DNA from: Streptococcus porcinus
GTDB lineage: Bacteria > Bacillota > Bacilli > Lactobacillales > Streptococcaceae
Length of the DNA stretch: 64,000 nucleotides
Direction: 5' to 3'
NCBI RefSeq assembly: GCF_901542335.1
Contig: NZ_LR594036.1
Coordinates: 620,001 to 684,000, forward strand
Position 1 is the stretch's first letter, and each line of letters begins with the position of its first letter. Shown here one piece after another: positions 38,781 through 49,840 of this stretch. The notes beneath the pieces are model-generated. The model did not search any database, was not told where the DNA came from, and was given only the letters and a program-made list of their open reading frames with translations. Both the position numbers and the translations under genes were made by a program.

Positions 38781-39299
38781 ATGAATTTAACACCTTATAT
38801 CGCCTCAATTGAAAACTATCCTAAAGAAGGCATTACTTTTCGCGACATCTCTCCTTTAATGGCTGATGGCAAAGCTTATAGTTACGCGATTAGAGAAATT
38901 TGCCAATATGCAGCTGATAAAGAAATCGATATGATTGTAGGACCTGAAGCGCGTGGCTTTATTATTGGGTGCCCTGTCGCGGTAGAATTAGGCATTGGTT
39001 TTGCGCCTGTCCGTAAGCCGGGAAAACTACCTCGCGAAGTTGTTTCAGCAGATTATGAAAAAGAGTATGGTATAGATACTTTAACGATGCATGCAGATGC
39101 AATTAAGCCAGGACAAAGAGTTATGATTGTTGATGATTTACTGGCAACGGGTGGTACTGTTAAAGCAACGATTGAGATGGTTGAAAAACTTGGCGGTATT
39201 GTTGCAGGTTGTGCTTTTATTATTGAACTAGACGGATTAAATGGTCGCAATGCTTTGAAAGATATTGACTATAAAGTTCTGATGAACTTCCCTGGTTAA
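38781..39299 (+). CDS. apt: Adenine phosphoribosyltransferase
   Basis: Protein of 172 residues, the usual length. The PRPP-binding motif [13 protein letters not shown] is near residue 115, and [10 protein letters not shown] and [10 protein letters not shown] are family hallmarks. It salvages adenine to AMP with PRPP. The start at 38781 fits the family N-terminus ([14 protein letters not shown]), although AAGGAG lies rather far upstream (about 16 bases). The longer frame from 38739 is not supported by homology memory. Confidence 0.95.
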   Translation: MNLTPYIASIENYPKEGITFRDISPLMADGKAYSYAIREICQYAADKEIDMIVGPEARGFIIGCPVAVELGIGFAPVRKPGKLPREVVSADYEKEYGIDTLTMHADAIKPGQRVMIVDDLLATGGTVKATIEMVEKLGGIVAGCAFIIELDGLNGRNALKDIDYKVLMNFPG

Positions 39300-39362
39300 T
39301 AAATCTAGCAGGCGATACACTGATAGAATAGGTTTACTTGTCTAAACCTTGATAGAGGTATT

Positions 39363-40046
39363 ATGAGTTATTACGATAGTTATAAGTCAGGCAATTTGGT
39401 TTACCCAAGTGCCTTACTTTTTCATTTTAAAGATATTTTTTCCAATGCCGATGACTTTTTAGTATGGCAATTCTTTTACTTACAAAATACAACTCGAGTG
39501 GAAGAACTAGCACCTAGTCAGATTGCTAATGCCCTTGGTAAATCAGTCGCTGAAGTCAATAAGTCAATTGCTAATTTGAACAATCAAGATTTATTGAATA
39601 TGAAAACCATAAAAATTGCTGATGAAATCGAAACCTTAATTGATGCTAGTCCGGTTTTTATTAAACTTGATCAGTTATTGGCTAAAGAACAAATGCAAGT
39701 AGAGGTGATTCAGGATGACCCCAACCAGTTTAAGAAAATAGTTGAAGAGTTTGAACGTGAGCTGGGACGATTTTTAAGTCCTTTTGAATTAGAAGATTTA
39801 GAGAAAACTATTTCAGAAGATAAGACAGACATTGAGCTGGTGCGTGAAGCCTTGAAAGAAGCCGTTTTTAATGGCAAAACCAATTGGAAATATATCCAGG
39901 CAATTCTTAGAAATTGGCGGAAGGAAGGAATTACTAACCTTTACCAAGTGGAAGAACGAAAAAGAGAACGTGAAGCATCCAGTCCTTCTAACGTTTCTGT
40001 GTCAGATGACTTCTTGTCAGCCATGAACTTATGGAGTGAGCAATGA
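39363..40046 (+). CDS. dnaD: DnaD-domain replication protein
   Basis: Protein of 227 residues. An N-terminal winged-helix DDBH1 domain (residues 1-95) is followed by a DnaD/DDBH2 domain (FERELGRFLSPFELEDLEKT, ALKEAVFNGKTNWKYIQAILRNW near residues 130-195). The last domain includes the YxxxIxxxW-type motif. DnaD takes part in loading the replicative helicase. GAGGTATT precedes the ATG. It overlaps nth by ATGA, the usual dnaD-nth pair in Firmicutes. Confidence 0.9.
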   Translation: MSYYDSYKSGNLVYPSALLFHFKDIFSNADDFLVWQFFYLQNTTRVEELAPSQIANALGKSVAEVNKSIANLNNQDLLNMKTIKIADEIETLIDASPVFIKLDQLLAKEQMQVEVIQDDPNQFKKIVEEFERELGRFLSPFELEDLEKTISEDKTDIELVREALKEAVFNGKTNWKYIQAILRNWRKEGITNLYQVEERKREREASSPSNVSVSDDFLSAMNLWSEQ

Positions 40047-40693
40047 AAATTGGACGTGACAAATTACGCCAAGTCTTAACCATTATTGGCCAGATGTTTC
40101 CAGAAGCTAAGGGTGAATTAGTCTGGGATACTCCTTTTCATTTGTTAATTGCTGTCATTTTATCTGCTCAAACTACTGACAAGGCTGTCAATAAAATAAC
40201 ACCTGCTCTCTGGGCTAAGTACCCAAAGATTGAGGATTTAGCCAATGCTGACTTGACTGATGTGGAGCATAGTTTGCGCACGATAGGGCTTTATAAGAAT
40301 AAGGCCAAAAATATTATCAAAACAGCTCAGTTAATTTTAGCAGAATTTGATGGTCAGATACCTAAGACGCATACAGAACTAGAAGCATTACCGGGAGTCG
40401 GACGGAAAACCGCTAATGTTGTATTAGGAGAAGTTTATGGCATTCCATCAATTGCGGTTGATACACACGTTGCTCGAGTAGCAAAAAGACTAAATATATC
40501 TAATCAAGATGCGAGTGTGGCTGAAATAGAAGCTGACTTGATGAAGAAGGTCCCCAAAAAAGATTGGGTTATTACCCATCATCGCTTGATTTTCTTTGGT
40601 CGTTACCATTGTTTAGCCAAAAAGCCTAAGTGTGAGATTTGTCCCTTGCAAAAGTATTGTCTCTACTATAAAGAACATTCAAAGAAGGCCTAA
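40043..40693 (+). CDS. nth: Endonuclease III
   Basis: Protein of 216 residues. Helix-hairpin-helix LPGVGRKTANVV has the catalytic Lys near residue 120, and the catalytic Asp lies in AVDTHVARVAKRL. A C-terminal 4Fe-4S Cys cluster is visible (CLAKKPKCEICPLQKYC). It removes oxidised pyrimidines and nicks abasic sites in base excision repair. Coupled to dnaD. Confidence 0.96.
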   Translation: MKIGRDKLRQVLTIIGQMFPEAKGELVWDTPFHLLIAVILSAQTTDKAVNKITPALWAKYPKIEDLANADLTDVEHSLRTIGLYKNKAKNIIKTAQLILAEFDGQIPKTHTELEALPGVGRKTANVVLGEVYGIPSIAVDTHVARVAKRLNISNQDASVAEIEADLMKKVPKKDWVITHHRLIFFGRYHCLAKKPKCEICPLQKYCLYYKEHSKKA

Positions 40694-40708
40694 CAAGGCT
40701 TTCTTTTA
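40681..40708 (+). terminator. Terminator at the end of nth
   Basis: AAAGAAGGCC pairs with GGCTTTCTTT (one G-U) over six bases. It overlaps the end of nth; an extended -10 (TGATATAAT, ending 40732) for trmK follows. Confidence 0.7.
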
Positions 40709-40762
40709 GTTTAGCTACTAATTTGATATAATAGAGCAAGTAATAGTTAGAAAGATGAGATA

Positions 40763-41449
40763 ATGGAGACAATTTTATCAAAGCGTCTGCAGATGGTGGC
40801 AGACTATATCCCTCATAACCGTAAGTTACTTGATGTTGGAAGTGATCATGCCTACTTACCCATCGCCTTAGTTGAACGTGGAGACATTGAAGCTGCTATC
40901 GCAGGTGAAGTTGTGCAGGGTCCTTTTTTATCTGCTCAGAAGAATATCGAGGCTTCAGGCCTAGATAAGCAAATAGAAGCTCGGCTAGCTAGTGGTTTAG
41001 AGGCTATGACTATTGAAGACCACATCAAAACGATTACTATTTGTGGTATGGGAGGACGTCTCATCGCTGAGATCTTAGAAGCAGGAAAAGAAAAGTTGGC
41101 AGGCATTGAAACGCTTGTCTTACAACCTAATAATCGTGAAGATGACTTGCGCCATTGGCTAGCAGCCAATCAATTTACCATCACAGCTGAAAGTATTTTA
41201 GAAGAAAATGGCAAATATTATGAGATTATTCAGGCACTGCCTGGCTCTACGGCGTTGACGGATTTAGAGTGTCGTTTTGGTCCCTTATTATCTAAAGAAA
41301 AATCGCCAATTTTTAGAGCCAAATGGCAAAGAGAGCTAGACAAACTGGCCTATGCTCTTTCATGTATCCCAGAAGATAATCAACTGGATCGCTCGGCCAT
41401 TTCCCAAAAAATGAAAATCATCAAGGAGATGCTAATCAATGAAAGTTAG
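40763..41449 (+). CDS. trmK: tRNA (adenine(22)-N1)-methyltransferase TrmK
   Basis: Protein of 228 residues. A SAM-binding motif near the N-terminus ([14 protein letters not shown]) is followed by [14 protein letters not shown] and [13 protein letters not shown], as in B. subtilis TrmK (YqfN). A helical C-terminal domain ends the protein. It methylates A22 in the D-loop of tRNAs. It overlaps the NIF3 gene by eleven bases, the standard trmK-yqfO pairing. Confidence 0.92.
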   Translation: METILSKRLQMVADYIPHNRKLLDVGSDHAYLPIALVERGDIEAAIAGEVVQGPFLSAQKNIEASGLDKQIEARLASGLEAMTIEDHIKTITICGMGGRLIAEILEAGKEKLAGIETLVLQPNNREDDLRHWLAANQFTITAESILEENGKYYEIIQALPGSTALTDLECRFGPLLSKEKSPIFRAKWQRELDKLAYALSCIPEDNQLDRSAISQKMKIIKEMLINES

Positions 41450-42227
41450 AGATGTTATCAAGAAATATGAGGCGTTTTGTCCACCGGAATTATCAATGCC
41501 TGGGGATGTTTTTGGCCTACAAGTTGGGAGTTTTGAACAAGAAATTGATAAGGTTATGGTAACGTTAGATGTTCGGGAGCAGACCGTTCAAGAAGCGATA
41601 GCTGCCAATGTTGGCTTGATTATCACGAAGCATGCCCCGATTTTTAAAGGCCTTAAAGATTTAGTAGCTAGCCCTCAACGCAATATACTACTGGATTTGG
41701 TTAAACATGACATTGCTGTTTATGTCAGTCATACTAACATTGACATTGTACCTGATGGTTTAAATGATTGGTTTTGCCAGCTTTTAGACATTCAGAACCG
41801 GAATTATTTGTCTGAGACTCAAGAGGGTTATGGAATCGGTCGGATTGGTGATGTTGATCCTATTCATTTGGAAGACTTTGCCCTTAAAGTAAAGGAAGTT
41901 TTTGCTTTAGATGCTGTTCGCTTGATACGATACAATCAGGATAATCCGCTCATTAAACGTGTGGCCATTTGTGGAGGTTCTGGAGATGATTTTTATCAAG
42001 ACGCTATTAAAAAACATGCTGACCTGTATATAACGGGGGATATTTATTACCATACAGCTCAGGAAATGCTAACTGAGGGGTTACTGGGTCTTGATCCTGG
42101 TCATCATATTGAATCCTTGTTTATTGAGAAGATTGTTGAAAAACTGACAGAATGGCAGCTTGCTGAGAATTGGCCACTAACGATTTTAGCTAGTCAAGTC
42201 TCGACCAATCCATTTAGTCATTTATAA
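41439..42227 (+). CDS. NIF3-like dinuclear metal centre protein
   Basis: Protein of 262 residues of the NIF3/YqfO family. Metal-ligand stretches are [11 protein letters not shown] near residue 65, [15 protein letters not shown] near 100, GDIYYHTAQ near 200 and [14 protein letters not shown] near 225. The first ligand motif reads KHAP instead of the more common HHP. The biochemical function is uncertain; GTP cyclohydrolase labels in databases are not well founded. It is coupled to trmK. Confidence 0.88.
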   Translation: MKVRDVIKKYEAFCPPELSMPGDVFGLQVGSFEQEIDKVMVTLDVREQTVQEAIAANVGLIITKHAPIFKGLKDLVASPQRNILLDLVKHDIAVYVSHTNIDIVPDGLNDWFCQLLDIQNRNYLSETQEGYGIGRIGDVDPIHLEDFALKVKEVFALDAVRLIRYNQDNPLIKRVAICGGSGDDFYQDAIKKHADLYITGDIYYHTAQEMLTEGLLGLDPGHHIESLFIEKIVEKLTEWQLAENWPLTILASQVSTNPFSHL

Positions 42228-42241
42228 AGGTGAGGTTTCCT

Positions 42242-43063
42242 ATGAATTGGTTAATTAACCAAAACCCAGTTTTCCTAGCTTTTTTAGCAGGTCTCTTTAC
42301 ATGGGGCTGCACCATCTTAGGAGCTGCTATTGTTTTCTTTTTTAAACGGATTAGCAGAAAACTTCTGGATGTGATGATGGGCTTTGCGGCTGGAGTTATG
42401 ATAGCAGCTTCATTTTGGTCCTTGTTAGCACCATCTATAGAATATGCTAAATCTGACTATGGACAATGGTCTTGGCTACCAGCTGCGATTGGTTTCTTGG
42501 TAGGAGCCCTTTTTATTAGAAGTATTGATGCTATTGTCCCTCATTTGCATTTGGACAAAGATATGTCTGAAATGGAAGGGTTGAAACCTGAGAAAAGGTT
42601 ATCAAAGACAGCCCTTTTATTTTTAGCCATTACTATCCACAATATTCCCGAAGGTTTAGCAATTGGTGTCACTTTTGGATCTTTGGAACACACTGGAGCT
42701 TCTAAACTAGCCCTTTTGGGTGCGTTGAGTTTAGCTATTGGTATTGGTCTTCAAAATGTCCCAGAAGGAGCAGCATTGTCAATTCCAATCCGTGCAGATG
42801 GTAGGAGTCGTCTCAACGCTTTTTACTGGGGAGCAATGTCAGCTATTGTTGAGCCGATTGGCGCGGTTTTAGGTGCTGCATTAGTCATTATTATGATGCC
42901 TGTCTTGCCTTATGCCCTGTCGTTTGCAGCTGGAGCAATGCTTTTTGTGGTTGTTGAAGAATTGATTCCTGAGTCACAGACAAATGGTAATACTGATATC
43001 GCCACTATGGGGTTGATGCTCGGTTTTGTATTGATGATGATTTTAGACGTGGCTTTAGGCTAG
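42242..43063 (+). CDS. ZIP-family metal transporter
   Basis: Protein of 273 residues with eight membrane helices. ZIP signatures in helices 4 and 5 are HNIPEGLAIGVTFG and NVPEGAALSIPI. A His-containing loop (HLHLDKDMSEMEG) lies between helices 3 and 4. It imports Zn2+ or another divalent metal. The start at 42242 was chosen because AAAGGTGAGG lies at the right distance. Next gene follows after ten bases. Confidence 0.88.
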   Translation: MNWLINQNPVFLAFLAGLFTWGCTILGAAIVFFFKRISRKLLDVMMGFAAGVMIAASFWSLLAPSIEYAKSDYGQWSWLPAAIGFLVGALFIRSIDAIVPHLHLDKDMSEMEGLKPEKRLSKTALLFLAITIHNIPEGLAIGVTFGSLEHTGASKLALLGALSLAIGIGLQNVPEGAALSIPIRADGRSRLNAFYWGAMSAIVEPIGAVLGAALVIIMMPVLPYALSFAAGAMLFVVVEELIPESQTNGNTDIATMGLMLGFVLMMILDVALG

Positions 43064-43073
43064 AAAGGTTACT

Positions 43074-44174
43074 ATGAAAGTAGCAATTATCGGAGCAGGG
43101 ATTGTCGGCTCCACTGTAGCTTATTATTTACACAGAAGTGGCATTACAGATGTCACTATTTTTGATGATGGTCATGGACAAGCAACCAAAGCAGCAGCTG
43201 GTATTATTTGTCCGTGGTTTTCTAAAAGACGGAACAAGGCTTGGTATCAACTTGCCAGCAATGGAGCAAGTTTTTATCAAACACTGATAAGAGATTTAGC
43301 TGAAGAAGGGATAAGGCCCAGCTTTTATCAAAAAAATGGTGTTTATCTTCTCAAAAAAGACAACAGTAAGTTAGAAGAATTAAAAGCCTTAGCCGAGAAT
43401 CGCCGACAAGATGCTCCTTTAATTGGTGATGTGAGGATACTAGATAAAGAAGCGGTTGCCAAAGAGTTCCCGGGGCTAGAAGGTTTTCAGCGTCTTCTTT
43501 TTGCTGAAGGTGGTGCGCGCATTGATGGTGCTAAACTTTGCCAGACTCTATTAATGGCGACTCCTTATCAGCTGGTGCCTGGCAAGGTTTCTCTTATAAA
43601 AAAAGGGGATACTTTTATTATTCAGAACCAAGCTTTTGATCATGTTTTTCTCTGTACCGGTGCTTGGTTAGGGCAGATACTTGAACCATTAGGGTATCAA
43701 GTTGACATTCGTCCACAAAAAGGACAACTGATTGATTACCAACTAAGGAATCTAGCTACCGATGACCTACCAGTGGTCATGCCAGAAGGAGAAATCGATC
43801 TTATTCCCTTTTTAGATGGGCATTTAGCCCTCGGTGCTAGTCATGAAAATGATCAAGCTTTTGATCTATCTGTTGATGAGGACGTTTTGATAGCTCTAGA
43901 AGAATCAGCTCGACATTACTATCCAGAATTAGACAGGTCTTTGCGCCGAACAGTAAGAGTTGGTACGCGGGCTTATTCTAGTGATTTTTTGCCTTTTTTT
44001 GGAGAAGTACCTGATATGCAGGGCGCCTTTGCAGCTAGTGGCCTTGGTTCCTCTGGCCTAACAGTAGGTCCCTTGATTGGACGCGAACTGGTAGCTTTGC
44101 TATTGCAAGACGAAAAAATACTGGATATTACCAATTATCCTATCCAAAACTATGTAAAACGTAGTAAAATGTGA
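43074..44174 (+). CDS. DadA-like FAD-dependent oxidoreductase
   Basis: Protein of 366 residues. N-terminal Rossmann motif [17 protein letters not shown] binds FAD. The C-terminal [21 protein letters not shown] completes the D-amino acid oxidase/glycine oxidase fold. An [21 protein letters not shown] segment lies near residue 300. It probably oxidises an amine or amino acid. The substrate and the electron acceptor are unknown. The promoter of rmlA overlaps its stop codon. Confidence 0.8.
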   Translation: MKVAIIGAGIVGSTVAYYLHRSGITDVTIFDDGHGQATKAAAGIICPWFSKRRNKAWYQLASNGASFYQTLIRDLAEEGIRPSFYQKNGVYLLKKDNSKLEELKALAENRRQDAPLIGDVRILDKEAVAKEFPGLEGFQRLLFAEGGARIDGAKLCQTLLMATPYQLVPGKVSLIKKGDTFIIQNQAFDHVFLCTGAWLGQILEPLGYQVDIRPQKGQLIDYQLRNLATDDLPVVMPEGEIDLIPFLDGHLALGASHENDQAFDLSVDEDVLIALEESARHYYPELDRSLRRTVRVGTRAYSSDFLPFFGEVPDMQGAFAASGLGSSGLTVGPLIGRELVALLLQDEKILDITNYPIQNYVKRSKM

Positions 44175-44199
44175 CATCAATCTTAAAAAATGATAGAAT
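44171..44199 (+). promoter_or_regulatory. Promoter of the rml operon
   Basis: -35 GTGACA (44171-44176), 17-base spacer, -10 TAGAAT (44194-44199). It overlaps the stop codon of the flavoenzyme gene. Confidence 0.6.
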
Positions 44200-44230
44200 G
44201 TTAGAGACTATAAGAAATAGGAGATTACGC

Positions 44231-45099
<869 letters not shown>

Positions 45100-45100
<1 letters not shown>

Positions 45101-45696
45101 TGTCAGAACAATTTTTTGATAAAGAATTAGCTTGTCACCCTATTGAAGCCATTCCAGGCCTATTAGAATTTGATATTCCGGTTCGTGGCGATAACCGTGG
45201 TTGGTTTAAAGAAAACTTTCAAAAGGAAAAAATGGTTCCATTAGGTTTTCCTGAAAGCTTTTTTACAGAAGGTAAACTACAAAACAATGTATCTTTTTCT
45301 CGGAAAAATGTTCTTCGTGGCTTGCACGCTGAACCTTGGGACAAATACATTTCAGTCGCTGACCAAGGAAAAGTTTTGGGAACTTGGGTTGATTTACGTC
45401 AGGGTGACTCTTTTGGTCACGTGTATCAAACGATTATTGATGCATCAAAAGGAATCTTTGTTCCGCGTGGTGTAGCTAATGGTTTCCAAGTTTTGTCAGA
45501 AACAGTTTCTTACAGTTATTTAGTAAACGATTATTGGGCATTAGAGTTAAAACCAAAATATGCCTTTGTCAACTATGCAGACCCAAGTCTAGGTATTCAA
45601 TGGGAGAATTTAGAGGCAGCTGAAGTGTCAGATGCTGATAAAAACCATCCTTATTTAAAAGATGTTAAACCATTGCAGAAAGAAGACTTATCATAA
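45100..45696 (+). CDS. rmlC: dTDP-4-dehydrorhamnose 3,5-epimerase RmlC
   Basis: Protein of 198 residues, cupin fold. The active-site His lies in VLRGLHAEPWDKYISV, a variant typical of streptococcal RmlC where the usual GLHxQ is GLHAE. The catalytic Tyr region is SYSYLVNDYW. It epimerises carbons 3 and 5 of the dTDP-sugar. TAATG overlap with rmlA; rmlB follows after 44 bases with its own GGAGAAAG site. Confidence 0.94.
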
Positions 45697-45707
45697 AAGT
45701 GTTTTAG

Positions 45708-46787
<1,080 letters not shown>

Positions 46788-46926
46788 AACGTTGTTAGCC
46801 CAGTAAGTATCACAAAATAGTCTTAAAAAGAGAAGTAACTTAACTAGAAACTTATATAATTTTATTAAAATTGACAGTTGTATCGGTTGTTCTCTCTCTA
46901 GAAAAAGACTTAGAGACAGGTCTATT

Positions 46927-47865
46927 ATGTTATATAATAAAAAGCTTCTATCTATTATTGTGCCATGTTACAACGAAGAGGAGACCGTTAAACTATTTTT
47001 ACAAGAAACCGTTCAATATGAAAACCAACTGGCATCTAAAGTGGATTTTGAATATATTTTTGTCAATGATGGCTCTAAAGACAATACTCTTTCTATTTTA
47101 AAAGAAATGTGTTACGTTAAAAGTAATGTTCATTATCTGTCCTTTTCACGAAATTTTGGTAAAGAGAGCGCCCTACTTGCTGGTTTAGAGCATGCTAAAG
47201 GAGACTACATCACAGTAATGGATGCGGATCTTCAAGATCCGCCAGAGTTGTTGGTTGAAATGCTGAACAAAATTGAGCAGGGTTACGATATTGTCGGTAC
47301 GCGGCGTAAAGATCGCGACGGTGAGCCTCCAATCCGAACCTTTTTTGCTAAGATGTTCTATAAAATGATTAGCTATCTCTCTGATACAACAATTGTGGAC
47401 GGTGCAAGAGATTTTTGCCTTATGACAAGACAAGTGGTGGATAGTATTTTAGAAATGGGAGAAGTTAATCGCTTTTCAAAAGGAATCTTTGCTTGGGTTG
47501 GCTATGACACCTATTATATTAGCTTTGAAAATAGAGAAAGAGTTGCTGGGGAAACCTCTTGGAATTTTTGGCAGCTGGTCAAGTACTCAATGGAAGGCTT
47601 TATTAACTTTTCAGAAGCTTTGCTTAGTATAGCAACCTATAGTGGTATCTTTTCATTCCTGGCTTCAATTATCGGCATACTATTTGTTATTGTGCGTAAG
47701 CTAACTTATGGAGGTAGTGTTGATGGTTGGGCTAGTATAATTGTCGTCATTCTTTTCATTGGTGGTCTTCAATTACTATGTTTAGGTATCTTAGGAAAAT
47801 ATGTTGCCAAAATTTTCTTGGAAACCAAAAAACGTCCCCCTTATATTATTAAAGAACGTGGCTAA
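46927..47865 (+). CDS. GT2 glycosyltransferase with C-terminal membrane helices (GtrB/CsbB type)
   Basis: Protein of 312 residues. The GT2 domain (residues 1-220) has IIVPCYNEEETV, DGSKDNT and the metal motif DADLQDPPE. Two membrane helices close the protein (about 230-255 and 265-290). Such enzymes load glucose or N-acetylglucosamine on polyprenyl phosphate for later side-chain addition outside the cell. Its place after rmlB suggests work on the rhamnose polysaccharide, but an intervening 139 bases make co-transcription uncertain. Confidence 0.83.
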   Translation: MLYNKKLLSIIVPCYNEEETVKLFLQETVQYENQLASKVDFEYIFVNDGSKDNTLSILKEMCYVKSNVHYLSFSRNFGKESALLAGLEHAKGDYITVMDADLQDPPELLVEMLNKIEQGYDIVGTRRKDRDGEPPIRTFFAKMFYKMISYLSDTTIVDGARDFCLMTRQVVDSILEMGEVNRFSKGIFAWVGYDTYYISFENRERVAGETSWNFWQLVKYSMEGFINFSEALLSIATYSGIFSFLASIIGILFVIVRKLTYGGSVDGWASIIVVILFIGGLQLLCLGILGKYVAKIFLETKKRPPYIIKERG

Positions 47866-47920
47866 TTAACTACATACATTAAGTCACTTCTAGATGTGTC
47901 ATTGGCTAGTTAAAAATTAT

Positions 47921-47960
47921 AAAAGTAGAGTGATATTATCAAGAATATCACTCTACTTTT
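47921..47960. terminator. Terminator after the GT2 gene
   Basis: AAAAGTAGAGTGATATT pairs perfectly with AATATCACTCTACTTTT over six bases (17-base stem), with A/T runs on both sides. Confidence 0.85.
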
Positions 47961-47963
47961 ATT

Positions 47964-48156
47964 TTATTTCTGAAATAATCCTTTGATGTTATCAAAAAAG
48001 AGTTCATTAACAACTTCGGAACCTTCGAGAAAGCTTTTTGCTTCTTTAAACTAGCTACCTAGAGCATCTTTGTATTCCGTAATGAAACCTGGCATAAGCC
48101 AAAGGTTTTTTAGCAATCAGTTCTTTAACTTGGTCAAAAAGTTCTTGTGGCTTCAT
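47964..48156 (-). pseudogene. Decayed small helical protein gene (frameshift plus nonsense)
   Basis: Minus-strand ATG at 48156 begins MKPQELFDQVKELIAKK, then the frame runs into unrelated sequence and stops. A second frame picks up with FITEYKDALGS, meets a TAG, and continues FKEAKSFLEGSEVVNELFF to IKGLFQK before a TAA at 47964. The two parts together read like one helical protein of about 63 residues broken by a frameshift near 48095-48110 and by one in-frame stop near 48052. The family is unknown to me. The rest of the 47866-48229 stretch holds only the terminator. Confidence 0.6.
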
Positions 48157-48229
48157 ATTGTCTACTCTTTTATGATGTTTACGTGAGTTAACCATATTGT
48201 GGTCTAATAAAGAAAGATTGCGAGTTTTA

Positions 48230-49240
48230 TTAGGCAAATAAAAGACAAACTGCTTCAGGCAGGTAAAAACTCTCGTCCACTAGATTTAGTTGACCAGTTT
48301 GTTGGTCACGTCTAAAGACGCTCACATGGTTGCTATCTTGATACCCTACAAGGAGATAATTCTGATCAGGACTAAGATTGAAATCTCTGGGTGTTTTACC
48401 ATGACAAGGAACAATATCAAGCAAACTTAACTGAGCATCTTTTGCAATCCTAAAACAAGCAATTGAATCATGGCCTCGATTACTTATATATAAGAAACGA
48501 CCGTCGGTTGAGATGCGAATAGCAGCTGTTGCATTGAAGCCATCGTAGTTTTCGGGTAAGGTACTGATGGTCTGGAGATGTTCAAAATAGCCACAACCGT
48601 TGTAAATGAGGACTTCCACAGTGGAGCTCAGTTCACATAGTAAGTAAGCGATTTTTTCGTTGGGATGGAAAACTAAGTGGCGACTCCCTGAGCCAGGGTG
48701 GGAGTGGTATTCTGTGATTAGATCCAGGCTTCCCTTTTGGGAAATGGCATAGCTTCTAACCTTGTCAGCTCCCAAATCGCAGGTAATCAGATAATGATCT
48801 GGGCTTAAGCCAACATAATGAGCATGGGAGGTCTTTTGATTAGGGTGGGGACCAGAACCTCTCAGGGTGACTAAGTCGGCAACTTGTAGGCCACCATTTT
48901 TTTGAATATGATAAACACTGATTTCCCCTTTATGATAGTTGGCACCATAAACTAGTTGTCTGCGTTCATCAATAGCAATATGACAGAGGGGGGAGCCCTC
49001 TGAGACAAGCTGATTAATCAGTTGACCATTTGGATTAAAGGCTGCAATACCACCTTTGTTTCCACCTTTGACAATACTATAAAGAATCCCTTTTTTGGAT
49101 AAGGCCAAGTAGGTGGGAGATTGTGTCTGAATAATATTGTCAAGATCTGATAAGCTCCCTGTTTTTTGGTCAAACTGTGCCTTATAGATACCTTTAGCTT
49201 GGTTTTGAGTATAAGTGCCGAAATAAACTTCTGTTTTCAT
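48230..49240 (-). CDS. Lactonase family protein (6-phosphogluconolactonase-like)
   Basis: Protein of 336 residues with the seven-bladed beta-propeller pattern of the YbhE-type lactonase family. Repeated blade motifs are HAHYVGLSPDHYLITCDLGADKV-like, GSRHLVFHPNEKIAY and AAIRISTDGRFLYISNRGHDSI. It may hydrolyse 6-phosphogluconolactone in the pentose phosphate route. The family is broad, so the substrate is inference. The start at 49240 has GGAGG; the six-codon-longer start lacks one. Confidence 0.82.
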   Translation of the reverse strand: MKTEVYFGTYTQNQAKGIYKAQFDQKTGSLSDLDNIIQTQSPTYLALSKKGILYSIVKGGNKGGIAAFNPNGQLINQLVSEGSPLCHIAIDERRQLVYGANYHKGEISVYHIQKNGGLQVADLVTLRGSGPHPNQKTSHAHYVGLSPDHYLITCDLGADKVRSYAISQKGSLDLITEYHSHPGSGSRHLVFHPNEKIAYLLCELSSTVEVLIYNGCGYFEHLQTISTLPENYDGFNATAAIRISTDGRFLYISNRGHDSIACFRIAKDAQLSLLDIVPCHGKTPRDFNLSPDQNYLLVGYQDSNHVSVFRRDQQTGQLNLVDESFYLPEAVCLLFA

Positions 49241-49320
49241 TTTTAACCTCCAGGTCATTTAATGATAGCATATTTTACTGATATTGGTATAATAGTAACA
49301 AAGAAAAAAAGGATGTTACA

Positions 49321-49836
49321 ATGACTAAATTAGCGACAATATGTTATATTGACGATGGTAAATCACTTTTGTTATTACATCGCAATAAAAAGGAAAATGA
49401 TGTCCATGAAGGGAAATGGATTTCTGTTGGTGGAAAACTTGAACCTGGTGAAAGTCCAGATCAGTGTGCCATCAGAGAGATTTACGAAGAAACCCATTTA
49501 AAGGTTGAGGAGATGGCTTTTAAAGGCGTGATCACGTTTCCTAATTTCACACCTGGTCATGATTGGTATACCTATGTTTTTAAAGTGACTGCTTTTAGCG
49601 GTCAGCTGATTTCAGACCAAGAGTCTCGTGAAGGAACCTTAGAATGGGTTCCCTATGATCAAGTTCTATCTAAGCCGACCTGGGAAGGTGACTACGATAT
49701 TTTTAAATGGATTTTAGAAGATCGTCCCTTTTTCTCGGCCAAATTTAGATATGGTGATAATCACCAGTTATTAGATAAAGAGGTCCATTTTTATGACCCT
49801 TCTTTAACATTTAAACACAATCGAGAGGAAAAATAA
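49321..49836 (+). CDS. NUDIX hydrolase (MutT-like)
   Basis: Protein of 171 residues. The NUDIX box runs from GGKLEPGESPDQCA to REIYEETHL near residues 38-60; the final Gly of the consensus is replaced by His. It is probably a nucleoside triphosphate diphosphatase of the 8-oxo-dGTP class, as in streptococcal MutX, but the substrate is not proven by sequence. An extended -10 (TGGTATAAT) precedes it. The AI-2E gene follows after four bases. Confidence 0.85.
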   Translation: MTKLATICYIDDGKSLLLLHRNKKENDVHEGKWISVGGKLEPGESPDQCAIREIYEETHLKVEEMAFKGVITFPNFTPGHDWYTYVFKVTAFSGQLISDQESREGTLEWVPYDQVLSKPTWEGDYDIFKWILEDRPFFSAKFRYGDNHQLLDKEVHFYDPSLTFKHNREEK

Positions 49837-49840
49837 CTTA

